NCBI GenBank assembly: GCA_017963875.1 | Contig: JAGCTA010000304.1 | Location: 1-8,632 of the forward strand | Direction of reading: 5' to 3' | DNA from: Victivallales bacterium | Lineage (GTDB): Bacteria > Verrucomicrobiota > Lentisphaeria > Oligosphaerales > Oligosphaeraceae | Length of the DNA stretch: 8,632 bases | In this document: piece after piece, positions 1-7,216 of the stretch | Layout of the letters: the number at the start of each line of letters is the position of its first letter | How positions within the stretch are numbered: position 1 is the stretch's first letter | Translations under genes and position numbers: made by a program | The notes under the pieces: model-generated | What the model was told of the DNA's origin: nothing | Database searches by the model: none | Seen by the model: the letters and a program-made list of their open reading frames with translations, nothing else

Positions 1-2030
1 ATAAATGCCTTCTTGTTTTCTTCGATTCTTCTAGCTATTCCCTTGATGTCAAGGTTCAATATTTCGTCTATCTTGAATGATTCAAGTTGCTTCGCGATGT
101 CGGTGCGCCTTTGACAGGTATCTTTGAACTGCAAAAGCAAATTACTCGATTCCTCAATATCTTCTGTAAGCAAATCGGAAGGTATGCTTCCCGCTGCAAA
201 AAGAGTCTGAAGGAGCTTGCGGACTCTATCAAGAACTCCGAATCTGGTGTCTGAGACATCCAACGCAAACAGTTTTGCGATATGATTAAACTCAGTCTCA
301 AGTCGTAGCGTTACCGTTTGTATTGTAGTGATACAATCTTGTAGCTCGCCTTCAAGTGTTGGTGACCAAGCTAGATCTTTTAGTAACCTTAGATTTCGAT
401 AATCAGACATGTCGACCAGTACGGCGGCTGTTCCAAGATTGGATACACACTGTAATGTTGCGTTGTAATCATCAATTGATTGCTTCGTACAGTCTATATC
501 AATACATCTGACGAACTTTGATGCTTCCTTGTTCAGAAGTACTCCAAAGCAATCGTATGCGGACATTCCATTGGGATATCTCGTGTGAAGCGCTACAACA
601 TATTTGTTCAGTTCTCGTTGCAACGCCTCCAATTGTGAAACTGTAGCAGACCAGTCTATAGGTTCCGAAAGATCCCCAACATTTAATGCTGAAGAGAATT
701 GGGCAAGGACATCCGCTTTTCCTGCTTTATTGGAATGAAGTTCCAGACAGAAAGGTTCAAGACCTATCGACAAAAGACGTCTGTGGACTACATCAAGTGC
801 TGCTTTCTTCTCGGATACGAATAATACTTTTCTACCCAATGCCATGTTGTGGGCAATGATATTTGTGATCGTCTGCGATTTCCCTGTCCCAGGTGGTCCG
901 TGTAAGACAAATGATTTGCCCAAAGCAGAATACAGAACAGCCGTTAATTGCGTCGAATCGGCGCTCATTGGACAAAAAAGCGATTTACAGTCAATGATAT
1001 GGGAGATTTCGTTTGGCGGGAAAACTTCAACACCATCCTTGTAGACCCCACCACCATCAATCAAGTGTGCTACAAGCTTGTTCTTTTTAAAGTCCTCTAT
1101 CCTGGACGTCATGTCCTTCCACATGACAAACTTGCCGAAAGAGAACTGTCCGACAAGAGCTTCTTCGACAACAGACCATCCTTGTTTGCCTTGAATTGCG
1201 TCACGGAAGCTATCCATTATCTGAGGAACATCAACACCTGATGCATCAACCGGGAGCGGATCAACTTTGTGCACGGTAATCCCGAATTGGCAGCGTAAAA
1301 GTTCAAGAAGCGTTGCATTCAGGACGGTATCATCGTCAAGCCTCGCCATTCTAATCCCATCAGAAATAGATCGCCTCTCAAGCCTGACTGGCACAAGCAG
1401 AATGGGTGAACGGTAAACATGTTCGTCGGTCTCCGAGATTTTCCATTCAAGAAATCCAAGTGCAAGGAATAGTGTGTTGACGCCAGATTCTTCCAAATCA
1501 AGCTTCGCAAGACGATAGAGCTCTTTTAGACGTCTCTGTGTTTCAGAAGGTGACAACCGAGACCATAATTTCCTTTTCTCAAGTTCCTTTTCAAGATTGA
1601 TATTAAAGTTAGCTGGAGTGTAGTTCAATCGCCCATGAATGTAGTCTTGATATTTCTCTTCACCGAGCAGAACAGACAACGACTGAATAATAACAATCTC
1701 ATCAGCTGCAATTTTATCTTCTAAAGCTCCTAAATTCGGGCAAAGGAGTGGGATTATCTTTTTGGAATCTTTGAGGTTAAGGAGCCTGTTGCCCAGAGTG
1801 AGGTCTAAAAGTTTCTGAGCCCAGCGCGCAACACGGCCAACGGGTTTTAATAATCCGTCTTGTTGCGTCGAAGCTCCCTCGGATACATCAGATGACCAGT
1901 CGCTGAAATCCTCCCTGACAAATGATCCAATTCTATCGCATACACCGCCGCAACAAGGGCACTGCGGAGTTCTGTAGGGATATATCTCCCCACAGTTACG
2001 ACACTTGAAATATTCACCAGACCAGATCAT
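1..2030 (-). CDS. DUF4011-type superfamily 1 helicase/ATPase, 3' part beyond window
   Basis: This is an open minus-strand frame of 676 complete codons with no stop before the left edge, so only the N-terminal part is visible. Residues 10-28 form a small zinc ribbon (C10/C13 and C24/C27). Residues 70-87 (WAQKLLDLTLGNRLLNLK) are the signature start of the DUF4011 domain. Residues 378-387 (GPPGTGKSQT, K384) are a Walker A loop of the UPF1/Dna2-like SF1 helicase type, followed by a motif-Ia-like stretch (VLFVSEKKAALDVV). Family members are usually well over 1000 residues, with the remaining helicase motifs and sometimes a DUF3320 or Vsr/DUF559-like nuclease end further on. Whether those exist here cannot be seen. 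The start is ATG 2030-2028: an in-frame TGA lies two codons upstream, and GGAG sits 10 nt before the ATG. It begins 16 bp after the zinc-finger VWA gene and is the operon's last visible member. It is probably the nucleic-acid-acting effector, which is inference. Confidence 0.9.
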   Translation of the reverse strand, partial: MIWSGEYFKCRNCGEIYPYRTPQCPCCGGVCDRIGSFVREDFSDWSSDVSEGASTQQDGLLKPVGRVARWAQKLLDLTLGNRLLNLKDSKKIIPLLCPNLGALEDKIAADEIVIIQSLSVLLGEEKYQDYIHGRLNYTPANFNINLEKELEKRKLWSRLSPSETQRRLKELYRLAKLDLEESGVNTLFLALGFLEWKISETDEHVYRSPILLVPVRLERRSISDGIRMARLDDDTVLNATLLELLRCQFGITVHKVDPLPVDASGVDVPQIMDSFRDAIQGKQGWSVVEEALVGQFSFGKFVMWKDMTSRIEDFKKNKLVAHLIDGGGVYKDGVEVFPPNEISHIIDCKSLFCPMSADSTQLTAVLYSALGKSFVLHGPPGTGKSQTITNIIAHNMALGRKVLFVSEKKAALDVVHRRLLSIGLEPFCLELHSNKAGKADVLAQFSSALNVGDLSEPIDWSATVSQLEALQRELNKYVVALHTRYPNGMSAYDCFGVLLNKEASKFVRCIDIDCTKQSIDDYNATLQCVSNLGTAAVLVDMSDYRNLRLLKDLAWSPTLEGELQDCITTIQTVTLRLETEFNHIAKLFALDVSDTRFGVLDRVRKLLQTLFAAGSIPSDLLTEDIEESSNLLLQFKDTCQRRTDIAKQLESFKIDEILNLDIKGIARRIEENKKAF

Positions 2031-2046
2031 CTGTCAAATTCTCCAC

Positions 2047-3048
2047 TCATCCGATTGATTTGCGAAGGTCGAAACTTGTGTATGAGAGTTCGCCTTCCCA
2101 ACCGCATCCCGGACAATGACCATGCATTCTATCAGGTGTCATGCACACCACTGCATGGCAGGTGTCACAATAGAACATCCCACCATTTCCGCAATGCGGA
2201 CACTTGAATCCGCTGTTGTCAAGCTCGTTGACGTTGATGTTTCCGCCTGACGATCCACCTCCTTCCAGTTTCCCTTCCAGTGGATGAACTGCTGCTAACG
2301 AGAACTTGTCCAATTCACTCATCTTGTATCGAATCAAGAAATACCTTCTGGTCTTTGAACACATACCAGGTATAAGAACCTGCCGAAACTCTCCCATCGG
2401 ATGGCACTCCTCCGCTGTGGCCTTCCGCACCTCACCATTAGATAATTCCGCTAAATCGTCCTTTACCCCATCACCATTCATCATCGAAGCTGTGACACTC
2501 CTGACGGATGCCGTCACGCACTGAAACAGCTTTCCGAACGACTCTGCCGACATATCCCGCATGACGTAAGTGTTGGGCGTAATTTCCTTAAGGATGGAAA
2601 AGTCAACATCATCCCCGCATCCAACGGCATAAATCGAAACGGTGGGATAGTACTTGCGGAACTTCGCATAGCCAACCCGCCAATTGTCTGTAGGCTGCCC
2701 ATCTGTAATGAGGAACACGATTGGTTTGTAGTCACCTCGAATCTCTCGCGTAGTTTTGGTTACCTTGGAATTGCATTCGGATGTCAACATCTCAAAAGCC
2801 TTTCCAAGGCTCGTTCCTGACGAGAGGTCAAGCGATGGAATTCTGATGTCAAGAACTGACGAAAGCGGAACTTCCACCTTAGCCTTACTGCCAAATGAGA
2901 TAACGGACATTGCGCCAATCTCAATGACCATTGGGTCTTTTTTTAATGCTTGAAGAAGCATCTGCATTCCATCATGCATTGCAGTAATGGCATTCCCCAC
3001 CATTGATTCCGACACATCAACCATTACAAATACTGGCAGTCTTCGCAT
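2047..3048 (-). CDS. TerY-like VWA protein with C-terminal zinc-binding domain
   Basis: This 333-residue protein begins with a VWA domain (about 1-190) carrying a complete MIDAS metal site: D11-x-S13-x-S15 (DVSESM), T79 in SSGTS, and D116 in LITDGQPTD. Such domains bind a divalent metal and act in protein-protein assembly. A middle segment (about 215-260, including FRQVLIPGMC) leads through a Gly/Ser linker to a cysteine-rich tail with C283/C286, C294/C297, C302 and C312/C315. This resembles the TerY C-terminal zinc-binding module. Its first 65 residues closely track the shorter VWA protein of the same operon, so the two are paralogues with different tails. The start ATG lies 12 bp after the kinase stop, and AGGA overlaps that stop 10 nt upstream. 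The helicase starts 16 bp downstream. The likely role is a scaffold linking the kinase/phosphatase pair to the helicase, which is inference. No signal peptide or membrane segment is visible. Confidence 0.9.
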   Translation of the reverse strand: MRRLPVFVMVDVSESMVGNAITAMHDGMQMLLQALKKDPMVIEIGAMSVISFGSKAKVEVPLSSVLDIRIPSLDLSSGTSLGKAFEMLTSECNSKVTKTTREIRGDYKPIVFLITDGQPTDNWRVGYAKFRKYYPTVSIYAVGCGDDVDFSILKEITPNTYVMRDMSAESFGKLFQCVTASVRSVTASMMNGDGVKDDLAELSNGEVRKATAEECHPMGEFRQVLIPGMCSKTRRYFLIRYKMSELDKFSLAAVHPLEGKLEGGGSSGGNINVNELDNSGFKCPHCGNGGMFYCDTCHAVVCMTPDRMHGHCPGCGWEGELSYTSFDLRKSIG

Positions 3049-3060
3049 TTTTCAACTATC

Positions 3061-4587
3061 CTACTTGTTTACCATCTGCACATAGATCATTCTGGAGGTC
3101 TCATCGTCAAGACGAATCTGAACACCGTCTTGAAGTTCAATGATGCTTCCTGCTGGAATAGGTTTCTTAGTTTTCAAATCCATCATTCCTGCCGCACGTT
3201 CGTTGCGCAGATACCATTTCCCCTTATGAAATTGGAAACAAGCAAGCGATTTCTTCTGCTCGTCCGTCAGCTTTTCATTGCGAGCAATGTGCGGATTCGA
3301 GTGCCATTGATAGAGCCTCGTTCCGTTATACACCATCACACGCATGCCCATCGGTTTGTAGGAAGTGCCAGCCTTGTTGTAAAGATTCAAAACGGGCAAC
3401 GGGATGTCATAAGACGCACCACAGAATGGACATTTGGGCTTCGATGCGGAGTTGTCAAAGACAAACCACTTCTGCTTACAACTTGGATTCTGACAAGGAA
3501 TCATCAAATCCATAGTTTGAATGATTGCATCTTCCCACTCGAATGCAGCTGGGCGTGCTCCAGGATTATGAAGTCCCTGTACAAACGCACGATCAAATAA
3601 CGTTTTCAAGTACGGACCAAGAATCGTATATGGCAACTTGTTCAAATCCATCCAAGGAAGAAGATACGGCCATTTTGACTTTGGATAGTTATCGTGCACC
3701 CAATTTACATCATAGCGATTCACCTTGTTAGTCGGGTCTTCGATAAACACAGCCTTTGCCCCCATCGACAACTGTTCGTCCTTCTGAGGATCGTCTATAT
3801 CGCAAATCTGACGTCCTCGCAAAGGGTGTCGATACAACAAATACATATAGATGAGAACTGCCAAAGCATGTTTGTCAGTGTTTTGACACGGAAGTTTTCT
3901 GTTCGGATCATTCTTCGGCAGAGACATCGTCTCATATACTTCGGGGGCGATGAAATCAGGAGTGCCAATGACATCAGGTGGATACTTGCCAGGAACTACA
4001 AGGCCGTCAATATCAATAATCGCGGCTGATGGTGTCACTGGGTCTATGAGCACATTCTTATAAGAAAGGTCGGAGTGAGCAAGTCCGGCATTGTGCATAC
4101 GCCTTACACCCCTTGCAAGCAGAAGACACACATCAAAGAAACTATGCCAATTCCCAATTTCCTTTTCGCTAAGATTTCTAAAATGGTGTTCTGGGCTTGT
4201 ATACCACTTGCCCTCTTTCTCTAGTCCTTTCATTGGAAGGGATGGGCCGTCGTGCTTGAAAAAGAATTCTGGGTGATACGCTGGAACTATAAGACCAACC
4301 CTATTGTTTGCTTCACGTATAAGGTCGCTGGGCCAACAATAAACCTTTTTCCAATAATCTCCACCCGCACCACCAAAAATGCCCTGCCTGTATGTTCCGA
4401 CAAGATTCTGTAGCCGGTCAACTGCATTTGCATCCTGCGGCTCTTTGAAGTAGGCAACTACATACGACTTGTCTGGGGCAAAGTAAACCTCCTTCATGGC
4501 ACCCGCACTGGGGGTATCCGTCCAAACATACTGGTATGTGTGCCCAGAAATCGCCTTTACAGTTATGACCTCGCCATTCCTAGGCAT
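3061..4587 (-). CDS. TerY-P triad Ser/Thr kinase with zinc ribbon and possible FHA-like C-terminus
   Basis: This 508-residue protein has an atypical eukaryotic-like kinase domain at about 14-350. The probable ATP lysine is K48 (VVAYFK). The catalytic loop is H171-S-D173-L-S-Y-K-N178. The metal-binding DFG motif is replaced by D192-I-D194-G, and the APE motif is present at 214-216 (GTPDFIAPEV). The glycine-rich loop is weak (SAGAMKEV). A zinc ribbon follows (C365/C370 and C386/C389). The last roughly 100 residues are beta-rich, with GKWYLRNERAAGM and two turns resembling an FHA domain, but this match is by eye only. E. coli YegI is the nearest named relative I recognise, a kinase in a yegL/yegK/yegI triad. 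The start ATG is preceded by AAGGAGG with a 6-nt spacer inside the phosphatase gene and overlaps it by 8 bp, so the two are probably translationally coupled. It likely phosphorylates partners encoded in the operon, which is inference. Confidence 0.9.
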   Translation of the reverse strand: MPRNGEVITVKAISGHTYQYVWTDTPSAGAMKEVYFAPDKSYVVAYFKEPQDANAVDRLQNLVGTYRQGIFGGAGGDYWKKVYCWPSDLIREANNRVGLIVPAYHPEFFFKHDGPSLPMKGLEKEGKWYTSPEHHFRNLSEKEIGNWHSFFDVCLLLARGVRRMHNAGLAHSDLSYKNVLIDPVTPSAAIIDIDGLVVPGKYPPDVIGTPDFIAPEVYETMSLPKNDPNRKLPCQNTDKHALAVLIYMYLLYRHPLRGRQICDIDDPQKDEQLSMGAKAVFIEDPTNKVNRYDVNWVHDNYPKSKWPYLLPWMDLNKLPYTILGPYLKTLFDRAFVQGLHNPGARPAAFEWEDAIIQTMDLMIPCQNPSCKQKWFVFDNSASKPKCPFCGASYDIPLPVLNLYNKAGTSYKPMGMRVMVYNGTRLYQWHSNPHIARNEKLTDEQKKSLACFQFHKGKWYLRNERAAGMMDLKTKKPIPAGSIIELQDGVQIRLDDETSRMIYVQMVNK

Positions 4588-6172
4588 TTGCGACCTCCTT
4601 CATATTAACTGCGGAATCAAGTTTCTTATTTCGAGGCTGCACCATTATTAGCGTTCTGTCGTCATGATTCCCTGGAATCTTGAAATGCAGCCAATCCATC
4701 AGCTTTTTCGCCTTCGTGTCGACAGTATCATCTTGCTTAAGGCCTGCCTTATTCTCGCCCTCGCCAAACAAGGTGTCCATTGTGAATCTACACCACATCT
4801 TTGTATCATTGAGAGCGGCATCAGTCTCGAACCACGGATCGGACACGCCGTCTGTCATAAGAAACAATGTTGTCCGCTTGGTTTCTTCTGGAGTGAAACT
4901 CTTGCAAAAAACACGTTCTTTGTAAAATGCTTGATAGTCCTTGCCTGCCTTCTCCCAAACACTTCTCGTTGTCAAGAAACGAGTACCCCCGCTGAACTCA
5001 CCACCATCAGGCGCACACATTAGGCCAGATTTATCGCTATCAAACCATGCAATCGCTCCATCACCAATGGAAAAAGTCACAAGTCTCATTCCACCATCAG
5101 AATCAATCTTAACTGCCGCAATAAGAAGTGTCGTGTTAAAGTCCCGAACCTCCCATTTGTCTTCAGGGTGCTTTTCATTCTCGGATCTGACATATTTGTC
5201 TATGGATTCGTAAGCTTTATACGCAAGTGTCGCAAGCATAACACCGATTTTTCCGTTGGGTTGTGGAATGGCACCATCTTCATCCCATTTTCCGACCGTC
5301 AAATTCGCAGGCAACTTTTCTCTCAGGAACTCTATAGCCTTACGTGAACCTTCTCTCGAAAATTTAGCGCTCCCTGCACCATCCGCTACAATAAACACAT
5401 AACGCCCAGTCGCCTTGTCTTCCCACAATCCCAAATCATCATCGCGAAACGTACCTGAATGCTCATGCGATCGTCCACGTCTGCTTGCTCCAATTACGGT
5501 AAATGCATCATCTTCATATTTGATTTTGCTCTGATGTTTTTGCTTTACCCGTTCGGCATCATCTGGGAACACCATAACTGTCGGATCCTTTTCTGTCCAA
5601 AGCGACCACGGATCAGGATTTACGGTCAGATGGAACGTTGCTCTCTTGCCTTCATTATAAAACACATCGAAGCTGAGTTGCCCTGTAACACCTTCCTTGG
5701 GAGTAACCTTGAAGCCATTTTCAGTTTTCTCGATCTTGACTTCTTTCGTTTCCATCCAAAGTCGGCCGTCAGGTGCATACTCGTCGGCTAATGTTATGCC
5801 AGACTTCGCCTCCCATTCAACATATGTTTTTCCGCGCCCGAGAGTAAGGTTATCAAGGGTGATATGATCTGGTAAGGATGTATAAACACATTTAGAACCT
5901 TCGCAAAAGCGATCTGTTTTTCCTGCTGTCTGTGTATCATTTTGCGTCACACCGCCATTCTCAACATTACCAGCATCGCTCAAGGTCTCATCGTCAGTTT
6001 TTGGGGGCTTCTCGGTCGTGACACTTTCACAGGATTCAGTTGACGTTTTTATTTCAGGGGATTCACTGACGGACAGTGTGGCAGAATCCGTTGCTTCTGC
6101 ATCAACTACTACGCCAACCTTCGCTTGTGGGTTCACGTCAGAAAATGAGACGCTATCTGTTTCTTGTGTCAT
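4580..6172 (-). CDS. PP2C-family protein phosphatase with long N-terminal extension
   Basis: This 530-residue protein has a metal-dependent PP2C phosphatase domain at about 225-512. Visible motifs are SRRGRSHEHSGTFRDDD (229-246), VADGAGSAKF (262-271), SIGDGAI (368-374), LMTDGVSDPWF (438-448) and a closing D504-D505-R. The acidic metal-binding residues therefore appear intact and the enzyme is probably active. E. coli YegK is only about half this length. The extra part here is a Ser/Thr/Asp/Glu-rich, probably disordered tail (1-85), a Cys pair (C90, C95), and a beta-rich segment (about 100-185) that could be an Ig- or cadherin-like fold, ending in DPWSLW. No signal peptide or membrane helix is visible. 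The start is supported by AAGGAG 8 nt upstream. It follows the first VWA gene after a 96-bp gap and overlaps the kinase start by 8 bp, so it probably reverses that kinase's phosphorylation. Confidence 0.92.
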   Translation of the reverse strand: MTQETDSVSFSDVNPQAKVGVVVDAEATDSATLSVSESPEIKTSTESCESVTTEKPPKTDDETLSDAGNVENGGVTQNDTQTAGKTDRFCEGSKCVYTSLPDHITLDNLTLGRGKTYVEWEAKSGITLADEYAPDGRLWMETKEVKIEKTENGFKVTPKEGVTGQLSFDVFYNEGKRATFHLTVNPDPWSLWTEKDPTVMVFPDDAERVKQKHQSKIKYEDDAFTVIGASRRGRSHEHSGTFRDDDLGLWEDKATGRYVFIVADGAGSAKFSREGSRKAIEFLREKLPANLTVGKWDEDGAIPQPNGKIGVMLATLAYKAYESIDKYVRSENEKHPEDKWEVRDFNTTLLIAAVKIDSDGGMRLVTFSIGDGAIAWFDSDKSGLMCAPDGGEFSGGTRFLTTRSVWEKAGKDYQAFYKERVFCKSFTPEETKRTTLFLMTDGVSDPWFETDAALNDTKMWCRFTMDTLFGEGENKAGLKQDDTVDTKAKKLMDWLHFKIPGNHDDRTLIMVQPRNKKLDSAVNMKEVANA

Positions 6173-6268
6173 GTATTGGACTCCTTCCTTCTTGTATTAA
6201 TTACGCACACGTTCCCATTGAACAAGGAGAAACTGCTATGTCCAATAGGAACGCATGGCAAACAGGAG
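6173..6268 (-). promoter_or_regulatory. Intergenic hairpin between the first VWA gene and the phosphatase
   Basis: The 96-bp gap holds an inverted repeat. CGTTCCCATTG (6210-6220) and CAATAGGAACG (6243-6253) pair over 11 positions in the minus-strand RNA with one G-U wobble, leaving a 22-nt loop. The loop contains CUCCUU, complementary to the phosphatase SD AAGGAG (plus-strand 6181-6186). No T-run follows, so a terminator is unlikely. It may act as an mRNA-processing or stability element, or modulate phosphatase translation. Pairing is seen directly; function is inference. Confidence 0.4.
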
Positions 6269-6907
6269 TTATACGATTTGAACCTCTGGCGGCGGTGGCG
6301 GAAGCTGATCAATACTCTCCGTAGATGTGCCAGATTCATTGATACTCTTTGAAGTCGAGGCAATTGATGCCGTTACCCACTTGAAGAACGCTGCCAGTGT
6401 TGCCTGATCTGCCGTAGCCAATTCCACGACACACTCCGGCGTAATCTTATCGAGCAGACCTTTGTCGGCACCCGGACCGGCTGCACAGCAAACTGATGCT
6501 CCCCATTTACGGGCACGGAACTCTGCGATGCCATCAGTCGGATCGTCCGTAGGGACACCGTCTGTCAAGATGAACACCATTGGACGCCAGTCTCCTTTTT
6601 GGGTTGCCGTTGTTTTAGTCACTTCATTATCGCGGCATTTGCAGACAAGCTTCAGTGCTTCGCCCAGAACTGTGCATCCACCTGCCGATATCTCCGGCAT
6701 GTTGAAGGAGGCCAGTTCTGTAAGTGGGATAACTTGTTGCGCATTGCTCCCAAACGTAATAACGCTCAAGTAGGCGGTTTCAAGTGCTTGCGGATCCTTG
6801 CGTAGCGCCGCAACAAGCATCTGCAATCCATTCTTCACGGACTCGATGGGTTCGCCATGCATCGATCCGGATACATCGACGAGCAAATATACTGGTAGTC
6901 TTCTCAT
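6269..6907 (-). CDS. TerY/YegL-like VWA-domain protein
   Basis: This 212-residue protein is almost entirely one VWA domain, the size of E. coli YegL and tellurite-operon TerY. The MIDAS site is complete: D11-x-S13-x-S15 (DVSGSM), T79 in GGCTVLG, and D116 in ILTDGVPTD. The C-terminus ends in a proline run (LPPPPPEVQIV), a tail style I associate with TerY-like proteins and possibly a docking peptide. It lacks the zinc-binding tail of its downstream paralogue. It is the first gene of the operon, with AAGGGGA about 11 nt before the ATG and a candidate promoter some 90 bases further upstream. A metal-dependent scaffold role in the phospho-signalling complex is expected from the family, but its binding partner is unknown. 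Assignment to the VWA/TerY class is secure. A tellurite-specific role is not supported, because no terB, terC, terD or terZ gene is visible. Confidence 0.92.
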   Translation of the reverse strand: MRRLPVYLLVDVSGSMHGEPIESVKNGLQMLVAALRKDPQALETAYLSVITFGSNAQQVIPLTELASFNMPEISAGGCTVLGEALKLVCKCRDNEVTKTTATQKGDWRPMVFILTDGVPTDDPTDGIAEFRARKWGASVCCAAGPGADKGLLDKITPECVVELATADQATLAAFFKWVTASIASTSKSINESGTSTESIDQLPPPPPEVQIV

Positions 6908-6999
6908 TGTTTCTTTTTCCCCTTCGTTTGTGGTTTTAACAAAGTGAAGTCAACAAAAGGTTGCAATTTCCCAAAGTAAGTAATTGAATAACTGAACAT

Positions 7000-7028
7000 A
7001 ATTTACCTCACTCCCACTTTTTTTTCAA
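7000..7028 (-). promoter_or_regulatory. Candidate promoter of the VWA/PP2C/kinase/helicase operon
   Basis: On the minus strand, TTGAAA (7028-7023) is separated by 17 bp from TAAATT (7005-7000). The -35 matches the sigma-70 consensus at 5 of 6 positions, the -10 at 4 of 6. Transcription would start near 6993, giving a leader of about 85 nt before the first VWA gene. A TTGACA hexamer also lies slightly upstream (7049-7044), but no good -10 sits at the right distance from it. Sigma preference in this host is unknown. Confidence 0.4.
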
Positions 7029-7133
7029 GTTGAGAAATACATATGTCAATTGATTGTTACTCATTACAAGTGTCGTTCGTGCTTTTTTTACCTATGTATT
7101 CCATTTCTGAACTAAGGGAATAAATCCCCGGTC

Positions 7134-7173
7134 AAGCTTCTCCAGTCATGTGGCTGGAGAGGCTTTCTGTTTT
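7134..7173 (+). terminator. Rho-independent-type terminator, plus-strand orientation
   Basis: AAGCTTCTCCAG (7134-7145) pairs with CTGGAGAGGCTT (7154-7165) as a 12-bp stem with one G-U pair and an 8-nt loop. It is followed on the plus strand by the T-rich run TTTCTGTTTT. Read on the minus strand, the hairpin is followed by TGACCGG, so it is poor as a terminator for the umuD-like gene, whose stop lies about 45 bp away. No plus-strand gene lies upstream of it. Confidence 0.65.
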
Positions 7174-7216
7174 GGGAATTCAATTGCTAAAGTAGATAGA
7201 TTGACTTACAGGACTG

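Larger units (their letters stand above)
6908..7216. other. 309-bp non-coding region upstream of the operon
   Basis: No credible reading frame is present on either strand. The stretch contains the operon leader with its SD, a candidate minus-strand promoter (7000-7028), the small palindrome ACATATGT (7039-7046), a weak GGGA/TCCC hairpin near 7117-7128, and a strong plus-strand-oriented terminator (7134-7173). A umuC gene would be expected directly downstream of the umuD-like gene, but nothing resembling it is here. Confidence 0.7.

Noticed and set aside
844..1241. Plus-strand frames opposite the helicase
   Set aside because: They lie antisense to the Walker A region and show no family features or SD.
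1319..1510. Minus-strand open frame of 63 codons inside the left region
   Set aside because: It is an out-of-frame shadow of the DUF4011 helicase, whose frame is open from 2030 to the window edge.
6173..6268. Intergenic hairpin as a terminator within the operon
   Set aside because: No T-run follows the stem on either strand, and the downstream genes have no clear promoter of their own.
6269..6907. Tellurite-resistance operon
   Set aside because: TerY-like VWA proteins occur in ter loci, but no terB, terC, terD, terE or terZ gene is present. The kinase/phosphatase/helicase context fits the TerY-P triad instead.
7039..7046. ACATATGT as a Gram-positive-type SOS box in the operon upstream region
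   Set aside because: Only the inner 8 bases match GAACATATGTTC. The diagnostic outer GA/TC pairs are absent on both sides.
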